NCBI RefSeq assembly: GCF_024435075.2
Contig: NZ_JAMZEG020000002.1
Span: 821,501-885,500 of the forward strand
Source: Marinomonas maritima
Lineage (GTDB): Bacteria > Pseudomonadota > Gammaproteobacteria > Pseudomonadales > Marinomonadaceae
Length of the DNA: 64,000 nucleotides
Direction: 5' to 3'
Part shown: positions 1 to 8,225 of the stretch, one piece after another
How positions within the stretch are numbered: position 1 is the first letter of the stretch
Layout: every line of letters begins with the position of its first letter
Notes under the pieces: generated by a model
Told to the model about the DNA's origin: nothing
Databases searched by the model: none
Seen by the model: the letters and a program-made list of their open reading frames with translations, nothing else
Made by a program: the position numbers and the translations under genes

Positions 1-107
1 ATTTTTTACTTACGCCTCATATTGCATGGGCAAGTAATGAGGCTATGCAGACCTTGGTGAATATTGCGATGGACAAAATAGCGGCTTTTATAGATAAGCT
101 TAAATGA
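1..107 (+). CDS. D-2-hydroxyacid dehydrogenase, C-terminal end only (partial)
   Basis: Only the last 34 codons are inside the window, read in the frame starting at base 3 and ending with TGA at 105-107. The peptide contains LTPHIAWASNEAM, which matches the conserved segment near the C-terminus of NAD-dependent D-isomer 2-hydroxyacid dehydrogenases (hydroxypyruvate/glycerate dehydrogenase group); its His is the usual catalytic acid/base. The stop overlaps the start of the next gene (ATGA), so the two are probably translated together. The substrate cannot be told from this fragment. Confidence 0.7.
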   Translation, partial: FLLTPHIAWASNEAMQTLVNIAMDKIAAFIDKLK

Positions 108-829
108 CACTAGATATTTTATTTCAAGATGAACATTTGGTTGCCGTAAATAAACCGGCAGGCTTACTTGTACACAGAACATATTTGGCGAAAGACGAAG
201 AGGATGCGGTAGTTCAAAGGTTACGAGATCAGACAGGTAAATGGGTTTTTCCTGTTCATCGGCTTGATAGAGGAACCTCTGGTGTATTGATCATGGCTTT
301 TAATCCAGAGGTAGCAAGATTGCTTTCGACTCAGTTTGCAGAGTCAAAAACACAGAAAACTTATCATTGTTTAGTGCGAGGCTTTTGTGACGAGGCAGGC
401 GTCATTGATTATCCTTTAGCAAAGCTCAATGAACAAAAAGGTCGTTCTCGCTTTAAGATAGAAGGAACAGAAAAAGACGCAGAAACCCGATTTACTCGAT
501 TGGAGCAGTATCAACTTCCCGTAGCGGTTAGCCGATATGACAGCATGCGGTTGAGTTGGGTGGAAGTAAGGCCAAAACAAGGTCGAAAACATCAAATTCG
601 CCGGCACTTTAAACATTTATTAAACCCACTTGTGGGCGACTCCTGTTATGGTTGCCGCCATATTAATAAAGTGGCAAAAAGCATTTGGCCTGATGATTTT
701 AGATTGATGCTTCATGCCTCAAACCTTCAATTCAACCACCCAATTACAGGTCAAATGATGACGCTAAAAGCCGATTTTAGTGACAAAATAGTTAACATTC
801 TAAATAGCTTGGAACTTTATAAAATTTGA
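104..829 (+). CDS. truC: tRNA pseudouridine synthase C (TruC-like)
   Basis: This 241-residue protein is an RluA-family pseudouridine synthase, best matched to TruC, which modifies U65 in the T-arm of some tRNAs. Visible signs are the N-terminal ILFQDEHLVAVNKPAGLLVH segment and the catalytic motif HRLDRGTSGVLI around residues 52-63, whose Asp is the nucleophile. Further on, KQGRKHQIRRHFKHL and LMLHAS are typical of the RluA fold. There is no S4 domain, and the length is close to TruC (about 260). The start overlaps the stop of the upstream dehydrogenase by four bases. Confidence 0.85.
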   Translation: MTLDILFQDEHLVAVNKPAGLLVHRTYLAKDEEDAVVQRLRDQTGKWVFPVHRLDRGTSGVLIMAFNPEVARLLSTQFAESKTQKTYHCLVRGFCDEAGVIDYPLAKLNEQKGRSRFKIEGTEKDAETRFTRLEQYQLPVAVSRYDSMRLSWVEVRPKQGRKHQIRRHFKHLLNPLVGDSCYGCRHINKVAKSIWPDDFRLMLHASNLQFNHPITGQMMTLKADFSDKIVNILNSLELYKI

Positions 830-833
830 TTAT

Positions 834-1340
834 TCAGACAAAGCTGTCTGACCATCGATAAACCCAACAGTCGTGAACTTTAGATTCTAAATTAATAGCG
901 TCTTTTTGAACTTCATTTATTTGAAAGCCGCAAGATAGAAGGACTTGTATTGACGCTTTGTTATGATCTGCCACTTGAGCATAAACATTTCTCACGCCGT
1001 TACTGGCCCAAACGAGTAGTAAATTTTTTAGTACATACTGAGCTATGCCTTTATTTGTAAAATTTTTAGCTATTCTGTATGACACTTCCAATGACAGATT
1101 TTCATTGTCTAAAATTTGACCATTGAAACGCCCAATCAAAACATTATTCGGCAAATACACTAAATACTGAACTCGCTTAAGGTGCTTCTGAAGCAAGCGT
1201 TTTAAGTAAATTTCTGTTTGTTGACGTAGCATTTGTTTTGGTAGAAATTGAGAGAACCAGCCTCTATTACGAAACTCAAAAAGTAAAATATTTCTAAGGT
1301 CAGCTTCTGTGGCTTGTCGAATTATAAGTGTACTTTTCAT
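834..1340 (-). CDS. GNAT-family N-acetyltransferase (RimJ/RimL type)
   Basis: A 168-residue single-domain protein with the pattern of a GCN5-related acetyltransferase. It opens with LIIRQATEADLRNI. A central strand-turn-helix, SYRIAKNFTNKGIAQYVLKN, stands where acetyl-CoA is bound, and VRNVYAQVADHNKASIQVLLSCGF is the usual motif-B region in which Asn and Ser follow each other. The acceptor (ribosomal protein, amino acid or small molecule) cannot be named. The gene is convergent with truC, with only four bases between the stops, and divergent from the YciH-like gene. The ribosome site before the chosen start is weak. Confidence 0.75.
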   Translation of the reverse strand: MKSTLIIRQATEADLRNILLFEFRNRGWFSQFLPKQMLRQQTEIYLKRLLQKHLKRVQYLVYLPNNVLIGRFNGQILDNENLSLEVSYRIAKNFTNKGIAQYVLKNLLLVWASNGVRNVYAQVADHNKASIQVLLSCGFQINEVQKDAINLESKVHDCWVYRWSDSFV

Positions 1341-1487
1341 GGGCTGATTTGTACTTTTAAACTAGTAATACTATGAGCTTAGTGTAGATAGCAATGAAAT
1401 GCTGAATAATGTACTTTTTTCTCTCAATCACATTAGTTCAAGTGATAAAATACTCTGTTTAAATACATGGCAGAGGCACCATAGCCC

Positions 1488-1832
1488 ATGAAGAACCGAA
1501 ATATAGTTTATTCAACAGATCAGGGGCGACTTTGCCCGAATTGTGAGTCCCCTATTTCAGACTGTCAATGCAAAAATGAGCAGATTGTTGGTGATGGTAA
1601 AGTACTCATTAGTCTTGAGACAAAAGGCCGTAAAGGAAAAGGCGTGACGGTTATCAAAGGCCTTCCAATGACGAATGAGGACCTCAAAGTGTTTGGGAAA
1701 AAATTAAAAACACAATGCGGCACCGGTGGCGCTGTAAAGGATGGGCAGATTGAAATCCAAGGAGATAGTCGCCAGAAAATTAAAGAATTACTCGAAAAAG
1801 CTGGATTTTCTAGTAAATTCTCGGGGCGCTAA
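1488..1832 (+). CDS. yciH: SUI1/eIF1-like translation factor (YciH family)
   Basis: The 114-residue product has a SUI1 fold like eukaryotic eIF1. The segment KGRKGKGVTVIKGLP and the following KKLKTQCGTGGAVKDGQIEIQG (about residues 50-95) match bacterial YciH proteins, which bind the small ribosomal subunit and affect start-codon fidelity. The N-terminal part carries three cysteines as CPNCESPISDCQC, a possible metal site seen in many YciH proteins. It is a single gene with its own upstream space and a hairpin after the stop. Confidence 0.85.
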   Translation: MKNRNIVYSTDQGRLCPNCESPISDCQCKNEQIVGDGKVLISLETKGRKGKGVTVIKGLPMTNEDLKVFGKKLKTQCGTGGAVKDGQIEIQGDSRQKIKELLEKAGFSSKFSGR

Positions 1833-1834
1833 TG

Positions 1835-1860
1835 GCTATTAGAAACTAATAGCTTTATTA
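1835..1860 (+). terminator. Possible terminator after the yciH-like gene
   Basis: A 7-bp inverted repeat (GCTATTA at 1835-1841 and TAATAGC at 1847-1853) begins two bases after the stop codon and is followed by TTTATTATATTTT. The stem is short and AT-rich, so this is only a moderate terminator call. Confidence 0.5.
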
Positions 1861-2010
1861 TATTTTGTTTTCAAAAACAGTAATATGCAACTAAGCTACA
1901 TAAGATATGGAACGGTAACTTTATCGAGCTTCTAGGTATTTTTATTAAGCATGCACTACCACTAACGAAATGGAACGTCTTAGAGGTTAAAAAATGCGAC
2001 AGGGGGTTCA

Positions 2011-3021
2011 GTGTTCCAACATAATATCAAACAAGCTAATCAGCTAATGCGATCAGCGATTCCACTTATGGTGAAGCTAGATATCCCCCCTACTCCTTAT
2101 AACTATGGGATATGGTATGAATACGCTTCAAATAAGAATCCAAGGCTTAATCAAGTAGTCGATCGCGCTCTGCGTCGATTTGGTAGCTTGCCTGCCTTCG
2201 TATCAAAAGAACTTTTCCATGAATTTTTATTGCCTGAAGAGCATAAACATACCCAACGTCAGGGCTCAGCATTAAAAAATCTAACGACGAGTTTAGGTGA
2301 TGAAACGACAACAGTCTCAAGTGAACTTGCAAAGTTTAATCGTACACTTCGTGATACAAAAAAAGCGTTAAAAAATGCTAACGATGTAACTCAAATAGAA
2401 CAAGTTGCTCTTTTGTTAGACCAAGGCACTTTCAAAGCAAATCAAGCAATCGAGACTTTTAGCCGTTCCCTTTTTGCCGCTCAAGAAGAACTTGCAACAC
2501 TCCGAGCACAACTTTCTGACGCTAAGAAGAACACAGAGCTCGATGCAATGACGTTGCTTGCAAATGAAAAAGGTTTTGAACGATCATTATTTACATTAAT
2601 TCCTCATGCCGAAGATGATTTAACCTTGCTTCTCATTGATATTGATGACCTTGGTGAGATCAATCAAGAATATGGCAAGAAGGCAGGTACATCTTTAATT
2701 CGGTATGTTGCCAAACTACTGTTGGGACAGTTACCTGAAAATGGTTTTATTGCGCGCCTGAATGGCGGCCGGTTTGCTATGTTACTCAGTGAGACTGAAT
2801 TAGGTATTGCCTCTCAATTAGCGGAGTCTTTACGAAACGACGTCTCAAATCAGAAGATACGTTATAAAAATACGAAAGTTCTGTTACGCCAAATAACAGT
2901 GTCTGTAGGTGTAGCAACCTTGTTTGGGGATGAGAGCCCTACGGAATTGGTCGAACGAGCACAACACTATTTATTGTATGCAAAGCGATCTGGAAAAAAT
3001 CGTATTGCGCACCATGAATAA
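2011..3021 (+). CDS. GGDEF-family protein with a degenerate active site
   Basis: The 336-residue protein starts at a GTG with an AGGGGG ribosome site five bases upstream; the ATG at 1994 is out of frame. Residues 1-100 form a helical region (PPTPYNYGIWYEYAS) found at the N-terminus of a group of pseudomonad-like diguanylate cyclases. A coiled stretch spans about 100-175 and a GGDEF domain about 180-336. The domain keeps the DIDDLGEINQEYG metal-site strand and SVGVA, but the signature loop reads GGRFA instead of GGDEF, and no RxxD inhibitory site is visible before it. Loss of the acidic residues predicts no cyclic-di-GMP synthesis, so it may act as a nucleotide receptor or scaffold. Confidence 0.85.
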   Translation: MFQHNIKQANQLMRSAIPLMVKLDIPPTPYNYGIWYEYASNKNPRLNQVVDRALRRFGSLPAFVSKELFHEFLLPEEHKHTQRQGSALKNLTTSLGDETTTVSSELAKFNRTLRDTKKALKNANDVTQIEQVALLLDQGTFKANQAIETFSRSLFAAQEELATLRAQLSDAKKNTELDAMTLLANEKGFERSLFTLIPHAEDDLTLLLIDIDDLGEINQEYGKKAGTSLIRYVAKLLLGQLPENGFIARLNGGRFAMLLSETELGIASQLAESLRNDVSNQKIRYKNTKVLLRQITVSVGVATLFGDESPTELVERAQHYLLYAKRSGKNRIAHHE

Positions 3022-3046
3022 AAAGCATTAGGTTTAAGGTATTGTC

Positions 3047-3463
3047 ATGAAAAACAATTTAGATCAATTGAATTGCACTTCTTTTGAGGTTCGAGACTAT
3101 GAGTGTGATTTGCAAGGAATTGTGAATAATGCGGTGTATCAAAATTATTTAGAGCATGCCAGGCATCAATTTATTAAGTCTCGTGGATTAGATTTTTCTG
3201 AAATCACACAGCAAGGTATACAGCTAGTATTAATAAAGGCAGAACTTGAATACAAACGCTCTTTACAGAGCGGAGATCATTTCTATGTTCAAACACGCAT
3301 AGAAAGAACTTCAAAGTTGAAGCTAACATTCTACCAAAAAGTGTATCGAACTCGTGATGAGCAGCTGATGCTTAATGCAATAATGACAGTGACATCTACC
3401 ACTAAAGAAGGTCGCCCTATCGTTTTTGAACAAGCCGCTCTTTTGCTTGATAATAAAGCTTAA
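3047..3463 (+). CDS. Acyl-CoA thioesterase, 4HBT/YbgC family
   Basis: This 138-residue hot-dog-fold protein carries the 4-hydroxybenzoyl-CoA thioesterase signature, here CDLQGIVNNAVYQNYLEHAR at residues 20-39, with the catalytic Asp just before the helix. Family members hydrolyse acyl-CoA thioesters. YbgC itself normally sits directly upstream of tolQ; in this window that place is empty (tolQ follows ruvB directly), so this protein could be the displaced YbgC or a separate paralogue. It lies 25 bases downstream of the GGDEF gene and ends before a strong hairpin, so the pair may be one transcript. Confidence 0.8.
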   Translation: MKNNLDQLNCTSFEVRDYECDLQGIVNNAVYQNYLEHARHQFIKSRGLDFSEITQQGIQLVLIKAELEYKRSLQSGDHFYVQTRIERTSKLKLTFYQKVYRTRDEQLMLNAIMTVTSTTKEGRPIVFEQAALLLDNKA

Positions 3464-3486
3464 ACTTTGAATACATAAATCAAATT

Positions 3487-3530
3487 TCAGACATAAAAAC
3501 CGTTTTGTTTGACGCGGTTTTTATGTCTGA
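3487..3530 (+). terminator. Strong bidirectional hairpin terminator
   Basis: A perfect 16-bp inverted repeat with arms at 3487-3502 and 3515-3530 encloses a 12-base loop. The A-rich left arm and T-rich right arm mean it can end transcription on either strand. It lies between the thioesterase gene and the convergent sterol-desaturase-family gene. Bases 3531-3652 hold no gene; a small palindrome-like TAGGGT-ATAC-ACCCTA sits at about 3627-3642. Confidence 0.8.
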
Positions 3531-3652
3531 TTAGCGTTAAGGGGCATGCGGTCAACTCAATGCCTAGAAAACTGGCCCCATACCACCACGATATCCTCCG
3601 TTTGTTAAAGCTGTAGTGTGCATAGGGTATACACCCTACTAAACGACTGGAA

Positions 3653-4588
3653 TTACTGCTTTGTCCCCGTTTTTTCTATGCCAGAACTTTCCATGCTAGC
3701 GTCTTCTGTATGCCGCTCATGCTTATCTGTATCTTGAGTACTCGGTGGCGCGAATAAGATTCTTAGTCGCGTCATTAATCCTAAGTTAGCGCTCGATACG
3801 TCAGCAAACATGTCGCGCCATTCGCTTAACGCCACCTTGATGGGGTTAAAGCTGTTCACAGGTTTAGTGATGCCGTATTCCACGGTTTCAACTTCTTGTG
3901 CATAGGTGCCAAACAGGCGATCCCAGATGATCAAAATGCCGGCGTAGTTCTTATCTATGTATTGTGGGTTACGACCATGGTGAACTCTGTGGTGAGATGG
4001 CGTATTGATTATCCACTCCAATGGCCCTAAAGATTTCACTGCCTGAGTGTGAACAAAGAACTGCAACCCTAGGTTTAGCAGCACTACAAATATCACCCAA
4101 TTAGGATCAAACCCTATAATCACTAAAGGCATCCAAAATACCCACATACCAGCTAATGGATACATTAACGATTGCCTAAACGCTGTACTAAAATTCATGA
4201 TTTCTGAGCTGTGATGCACTACGTGAGCCGCCCACATCCAACGAACTCTATGACTTGCGCGGTGGAACCAGTAATAGCAAAAGTCTTGCGCTACCATTAA
4301 GATTAAAAATGTATGCCAATTCATTTCAACATCAAACAAGCGCCAATCAAATATGGCTAAATACACGCTAGCAATCAACAGACCTGTGAGTAAATCAGCT
4401 CCTTGGTGCATACCCGCTAATACAAAATTACATGCGACTTCCGCTGGGCGATATTTGGCGTTTTTAGGTAATTTATTACCTCTGTCACCCCAGTACCATT
4501 CCAATAAAATACACACAAAAAATAGTGGTGCTAGCGCTAGCAATAGCAGTTCGGGGTGTTCGACTAAGGTCGAGAAGCTAAAATCCAT
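3653..4588 (-). CDS. Sterol desaturase / fatty-acid hydroxylase family membrane protein
   Basis: The 311-residue product has several membrane segments and the histidine clusters of the di-iron FA_hydroxylase superfamily: HRASH, HVVHHS and HHRVHHG, in that order, between about residues 108 and 205. Such enzymes oxidise lipid substrates at the membrane. Bacterial members act on sterol-like, ornithine-lipid or ether-lipid molecules, so the substrate here is unknown. The last 50 residues (TQDTDKHERHTEDASME) are hydrophilic and probably disordered. It is followed by a DUF2804 gene on the same strand 72 bases upstream, which may be part of the same unit. Confidence 0.85.
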   Translation of the reverse strand: MDFSFSTLVEHPELLLLALAPLFFVCILLEWYWGDRGNKLPKNAKYRPAEVACNFVLAGMHQGADLLTGLLIASVYLAIFDWRLFDVEMNWHTFLILMVAQDFCYYWFHRASHRVRWMWAAHVVHHSSEIMNFSTAFRQSLMYPLAGMWVFWMPLVIIGFDPNWVIFVVLLNLGLQFFVHTQAVKSLGPLEWIINTPSHHRVHHGRNPQYIDKNYAGILIIWDRLFGTYAQEVETVEYGITKPVNSFNPIKVALSEWRDMFADVSSANLGLMTRLRILFAPPSTQDTDKHERHTEDASMESSGIEKTGTKQ

Positions 4589-4660
4589 TATCTTTATCCA
4601 TAGTAGTTATTCTTATTATTTGGTTTTTTTACTTTATTCGATTTAATTTGCACTCAACAA

Positions 4661-5686
4661 TTACCACTTAGCAAAATGATCCTCTGTAAGCCCAAGATGG
4701 TTACTTAAGTGATAGAGCCGCCCATTTCCATCAATGATATCGCCACTGAAATAGCCAATATTTTGTCTGAAATTACTCTTAAGAAAACCAAGGTTTATTT
4801 TCTCTTTACGGCAATTTAGCGCTCTAAAGGTTAAATCGACTCTGCCGTCCAAGGTGCTAATTTTCCAATAATCAGGGCTAATTTGCCGGTTAAGCTCAAA
4901 GTTAGCGGGGCCAAGAAAGTGACGTTCACCGTTGATCCACATGACATTTTCGCTGTTACCCGTTTCATTTACGCCAGCGGCTAAATTCAGCCCCAGCTTT
5001 CCCTGTGGTAATTTCGCATTAATACTAGCCCAGCGCCAACTGGTTTCTCTGCGCATAAAGCCGGCTGAAAAATCATAACTGGCCAGTGCAAGATTTAAGG
5101 GCTGGGGTTCATCTTTAATGGTGAGTTTCCCATGTACGGATAACGCATTGTGCTTTTGAGTGTAAGTCCAGCCGCTGTAGCCCGTTGGCGTGCACATGCT
5201 CATGGGCAAGCTTAATACAGGTGGGGTAAGACTAAGCTCGGCTTGAATATCAGCAGAATCGATGCTGAGCTGCCATTGGTCGTCATGCATGGTGAACTCA
5301 ATACGATTTTTAGAAAACTTGATGTTAGTGGAGCCAAATTTAGGCGATGGTGCCATCTTGTAGCCTATGGAAAACGGCTTTAAAGATTTTATTTCCGTTA
5401 ATTGATTTTTTTCAACGTCATAGAAATAGCAAAAACTGCTGCCCACATAGCGGATCCCCGCTATGGCTACGCCAATAATGTACCTTGGCGTTATGATGCT
5501 AACAAACTGAAATTGCTTGTAGTCAAAATGTTTTTTAAGCCATGACGCCCGCTTGTCCATCTCATCAAAATAAACAAACTGCTTAACCCCTAGGGATTCT
5601 GGAATACCATCAAACTGACCATACAGAGCCTGCCCTTCGGCATTAATAATGTTGGCAGGGGCGAGCTGTGGTAACAGAGGTTGCAT
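4661..5686 (-). CDS. DUF2804 family protein
   Basis: A 341-residue protein that I recognise as DUF2804, a family without a known reaction. It is rich in beta strands (VYFDEMDKRASWLKKHFDYK near residue 40, repeated W/Y-containing strands such as SWRWASINAKLPQGKLGLNLAAG near 220). It has no signal peptide or membrane segment. The fold resembles large lipocalin-like beta proteins that bind lipids, but that is inference. The sterol-desaturase-family gene follows on the same strand, which hints at a shared lipid role. Confidence 0.75.
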   Translation of the reverse strand: MQPLLPQLAPANIINAEGQALYGQFDGIPESLGVKQFVYFDEMDKRASWLKKHFDYKQFQFVSIITPRYIIGVAIAGIRYVGSSFCYFYDVEKNQLTEIKSLKPFSIGYKMAPSPKFGSTNIKFSKNRIEFTMHDDQWQLSIDSADIQAELSLTPPVLSLPMSMCTPTGYSGWTYTQKHNALSVHGKLTIKDEPQPLNLALASYDFSAGFMRRETSWRWASINAKLPQGKLGLNLAAGVNETGNSENVMWINGERHFLGPANFELNRQISPDYWKISTLDGRVDLTFRALNCRKEKINLGFLKSNFRQNIGYFSGDIIDGNGRLYHLSNHLGLTEDHFAKW

Positions 5687-5759
5687 ATAAGGCCCATGTA
5701 AAGATTTAAAAACGTAGCATTAACTTAAAGTATTAACCCTATATGTCAATTAAGACTTT

Positions 5760-6081
5760 ATGAATATAGTGAATCCAAATTATTATGACAAAGATACGAC
5801 GGTAACAAACCTTGGATTTATGCTTTATAGGCTTGAAAAGCAGGACCCCTTTGGGGCATCTGCAAAAACGGAGATTTCTATCTTAAAAGAAAAAGCGAAT
5901 AAGGCCTGGAGTGTTAAATCAACAAGAGCAAGACTAAGCACTAAAAAGATAGAAATTTCTTTGAAGACTTACGAGTCTGCTTCAGGGTGTTTCTAAAAAA
6001 TTGTCAAAAAGCAAGACTGTTGTTTTAAAGGAGCTACTTGAGAATGAACTCAAGCATATAGAGACTGAAAAGCAGACATAA
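5760..6081 (+). pseudogene. Small unknown gene broken by a frameshift
   Basis: A reading frame from ATG 5760 stops at 5994-5996 after 78 codons. Shifting by one base at the GGG of 5985-5987 gives a further open frame, VSKKLSKSKTVVLKELLENE and on, ending at TAA 6079-6081 just before a terminator. Removing one G joins the two into a lysine- and glutamate-rich, helical protein of about 107 residues. I do not recognise it. Because the terminator directly follows the second frame, the joined form is probably ancestral. No ribosome site is visible before the ATG. The cause could be a real mutation, a programmed shift or a sequencing error. Confidence 0.5.
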
Positions 6082-6082
6082 A

Positions 6083-6114
6083 AAAACCAGTTAGAAGATA
6101 ATCCAACTGGTTTT
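6083..6114 (+). terminator. Terminator after the frameshifted small gene
   Basis: Arms AAAACCAGTT (6083-6092) and AACTGGTTTT (6105-6114) form a 10-bp stem with a 12-base loop, and the right arm ends in T residues. It starts two bases after the stop of the shifted frame, and could also act on the minus strand downstream of tRNA-Ser. Confidence 0.7.
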
Positions 6115-6169
6115 CTATTGATGTACAATTTCCAGAAACACCCTGTAATGCATGATTCTAGAGGGATAA

Positions 6170-6257
6170 TGGCGGTGAGCAAGAGATTCGAACTCTTGAT
6201 GCCTTACGACATACACGCTTTCCAGGCGTGCTCCTTCGGCCACTCGGACAGCTCACC
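6170..6257 (-). tRNA. tRNA-Ser (anticodon GGA)
   Basis: On the minus strand the gene begins GGTGAGC at 6257 and pairs with GCTCACC at 6180-6174, followed by discriminator G and an encoded CCA. The anticodon arm is CACGC-CTGGAAA-GCGTG, giving anticodon GGA (serine, UCC/UCU). A long variable arm follows, as expected for tRNA-Ser, and the T-loop reads TTCGAAT. Total length is 88 bases with CCA. Confidence 0.95.
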
Positions 6258-6345
6258 AAAATATACGCTCTGCGTAATTTGTGTCGCGTATTTTAGAGAT
6301 CAAGACTTTAGATTGCAACTGATTTTGTAAAATAAAGCTTAAGAA

Positions 6346-6600
6346 TTAATCTCTTACCCATTCTAAGTGATTTCCTAAATCAATCTCAGGAATCGATGAC
6401 GATTTTTCTTTTGGTGTACCAACATAAATCAGACCAACAATTTGGTCAGTTTCTTCTAAAGAAAGTAGTTCTTTGGTTTTTTGAGTAAAGCACGCCGGAC
6501 CGCTACGCCAGATAGCACCATAACCAAGAGCACTTAAACCAAGTAGAACTTGTTGAGTGGCGGCCGATACAGCCATCACTTGTTCTATTTCCGTTAACAT
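6346..6600 (-). pseudogene. C-terminal remnant of a YdjA-like nitroreductase
   Basis: The 84-residue frame aligns from memory with only the second half of YdjA-type nitroreductases (about 180 residues). EQVMAVSAATQQVLLGLSAL matches the dimer helix, GYGAIWRSGP the FMN-site strand, and DQIVGLIYVGTP the C-terminal strand. The N-terminal half, which supplies the RRS FMN-binding motif, is absent. Upstream, the same frame extends only about a dozen codons to a stop, with no recognisable family sequence. I therefore call it a truncated, probably inactive, gene. It lies next to tRNA-Ser and the frameshifted small gene. Confidence 0.7.
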
Positions 6601-6689
6601 TAAAATGGGCTGCAGGTTGAGATAACAATTTTCTATGGTTTAATGGTAATGGAAATTGCATCTATTATCTCGGGGTCTAGGAGTTTTTT

Positions 6690-8207
6690 ATGTCTAAGTG
6701 GTTAGTTTGGACTCTACTTGAGTTAAGCACTTTTCTTTTGTTGGCCAACTTCATTTTTTTATGGCTATCTCATTCCCTTCGTAAAAAAAATCAAGAGGTT
6801 AAGGCTGGCGCCCAGCAACAGGAAGGATCTGCTTCGGGTATCGGAATCGATAGTGAACCTAAAAGCTATAAAGGCTTGGCGCATTATTTAGATTTACAAA
6901 TCAATTTCGCTGCCGCTTCTCTTATTCCGGGAAAAGTAAATCAACACGAAATAAATGGGTTAAAAATTTGGGGGACTGTACTTAAGGCAGAAAGAGCGAT
7001 TTTACTTAACCAAACTAGCGAAAATCCAAAGCCAATTTTAAATAAGTTTTTATCAGACTTGCTCTATGCTTTATCTGCTCCAAAGCTACAAAACACTAGC
7101 GCTGATGAGCTGAATCAAAACTTAGAAGAAATGAAAGCAGAATTTTACCAAACAACGGAGCTGCTAATAACAAAGGAATCTTTATCTAAAAGCCAATTTT
7201 CACTTAATGAAGATTTACGTGAAAATATAGATCGAGCGAAAAAACGCATTAAGCAACTGGATATTAAAAAGCTTGAGCATAAGCGTTTAGAGACAGAAGT
7301 TTTTGAGCTAACGAAAAAAATCAAGCATTTAGAAAAAAATCAAGCAGAAAGTGATAGAAATTTTTCTGAATTCAATTTGCAGGCTCCCACTGTTCAAAGG
7401 CAAGATAAACAAGTTCGTAGCACCTCATTTAAGCAAATATCAGGCTTAAGTAATTTATCCGAACGCCAGAAAATGGTTATTGATCAGCTTAAAATTCAAA
7501 TAGATAAAGCGAATAAAAATAACAACTCACAAGGTGCTGTTGAGGCTCAAAGAGTTGCTATTGCCAAAATGGAGCGTATGTCGGAAGAGTCTCAAAGCCT
7601 AATTTTACAGCTTGATAGTGAACTTGAGACATCCAGCTTGTCTATTTCGTCATTAAGACAGGATATCAGTGCGAAAGATGCAAAGCTGGCTGAAATGGAA
7701 AGACAACTGATTCAAAGCAATGAAACGGCTATAGGAAATCTTCAAACTCTCAGCGCAAATAAGAAAGAGACTCTGATCTCTCTTCGTGATGATTTGAACT
7801 CAGCACTTGAAAATATGTCGACGGATAGCCTTATAGAGCAAGACAAGGACACCAAAATGCTCGAGCGTTTATTACAGGAGTCTGAAACTTGCGTCACTTT
7901 ATTGGCACAAGAACTAGAAACGGCAGAAGATACAAATCACCACCTAAGAGAAAAGGTCGAAGCTCTTATGCCTGATGGAAAGGATTCATCATCAAGTTTA
8001 TCTAAGCCTCTTCTAGAGCAAAGAGAAAGAAACAAAGGTTTAGCACTGCAGACCACAGAGCTTAAGGAAAAACTAATGAATGTAGCATCAAGTAAAGATT
8101 ACCAAGAACTGAGAGTAGTGTATAACAAGAAGAGCCTTGAATGTGATCGATTACAACTTGCATTCTCTGATTTGGAAATGAAATATTTAGGGACACTAAG
8201 CAATTAG
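6690..8207 (+). CDS. Membrane-anchored coiled-coil protein of unknown function
   Basis: A 505-residue protein with one N-terminal membrane segment (about residues 5-28, WLVWTLLELSTFLLLANFIF) followed by a long, charged, mostly helical body. Heptad-like coiled-coil stretches are visible around residues 165-225 (KKRIKQLDIKKLEHKRLETE), 255-300 and 300-430. No catalytic motif or known domain is recognised. The start has an AGGAG ribosome site seven bases upstream. It is a single gene, convergent with nadA 18 bases away. A structural or scaffolding role is only a guess. Confidence 0.7.
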   Translation: MSKWLVWTLLELSTFLLLANFIFLWLSHSLRKKNQEVKAGAQQQEGSASGIGIDSEPKSYKGLAHYLDLQINFAAASLIPGKVNQHEINGLKIWGTVLKAERAILLNQTSENPKPILNKFLSDLLYALSAPKLQNTSADELNQNLEEMKAEFYQTTELLITKESLSKSQFSLNEDLRENIDRAKKRIKQLDIKKLEHKRLETEVFELTKKIKHLEKNQAESDRNFSEFNLQAPTVQRQDKQVRSTSFKQISGLSNLSERQKMVIDQLKIQIDKANKNNNSQGAVEAQRVAIAKMERMSEESQSLILQLDSELETSSLSISSLRQDISAKDAKLAEMERQLIQSNETAIGNLQTLSANKKETLISLRDDLNSALENMSTDSLIEQDKDTKMLERLLQESETCVTLLAQELETAEDTNHHLREKVEALMPDGKDSSSSLSKPLLEQRERNKGLALQTTELKEKLMNVASSKDYQELRVVYNKKSLECDRLQLAFSDLEMKYLGTLSN

Positions 8208-8225
8208 TTATCCCTAAATTTAGTT

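Noticed and set aside
3627..3642. TAGGGT-ATAC-ACCCTA palindrome-like site
   Set aside because: A single short dyad downstream of two convergent genes has no clear promoter to act on; too weak to list as an operator.
5874..5956. 11-bp inverted repeat (5874-5884 and 5946-5956)
   Set aside because: Both arms lie inside the small coding frame and are AT-rich; chance pairing is likely.
6121..6169. Possible attachment site at the 3' side of tRNA-Ser
   Set aside because: No second copy of the tRNA end was found within the window and no integrase is present.
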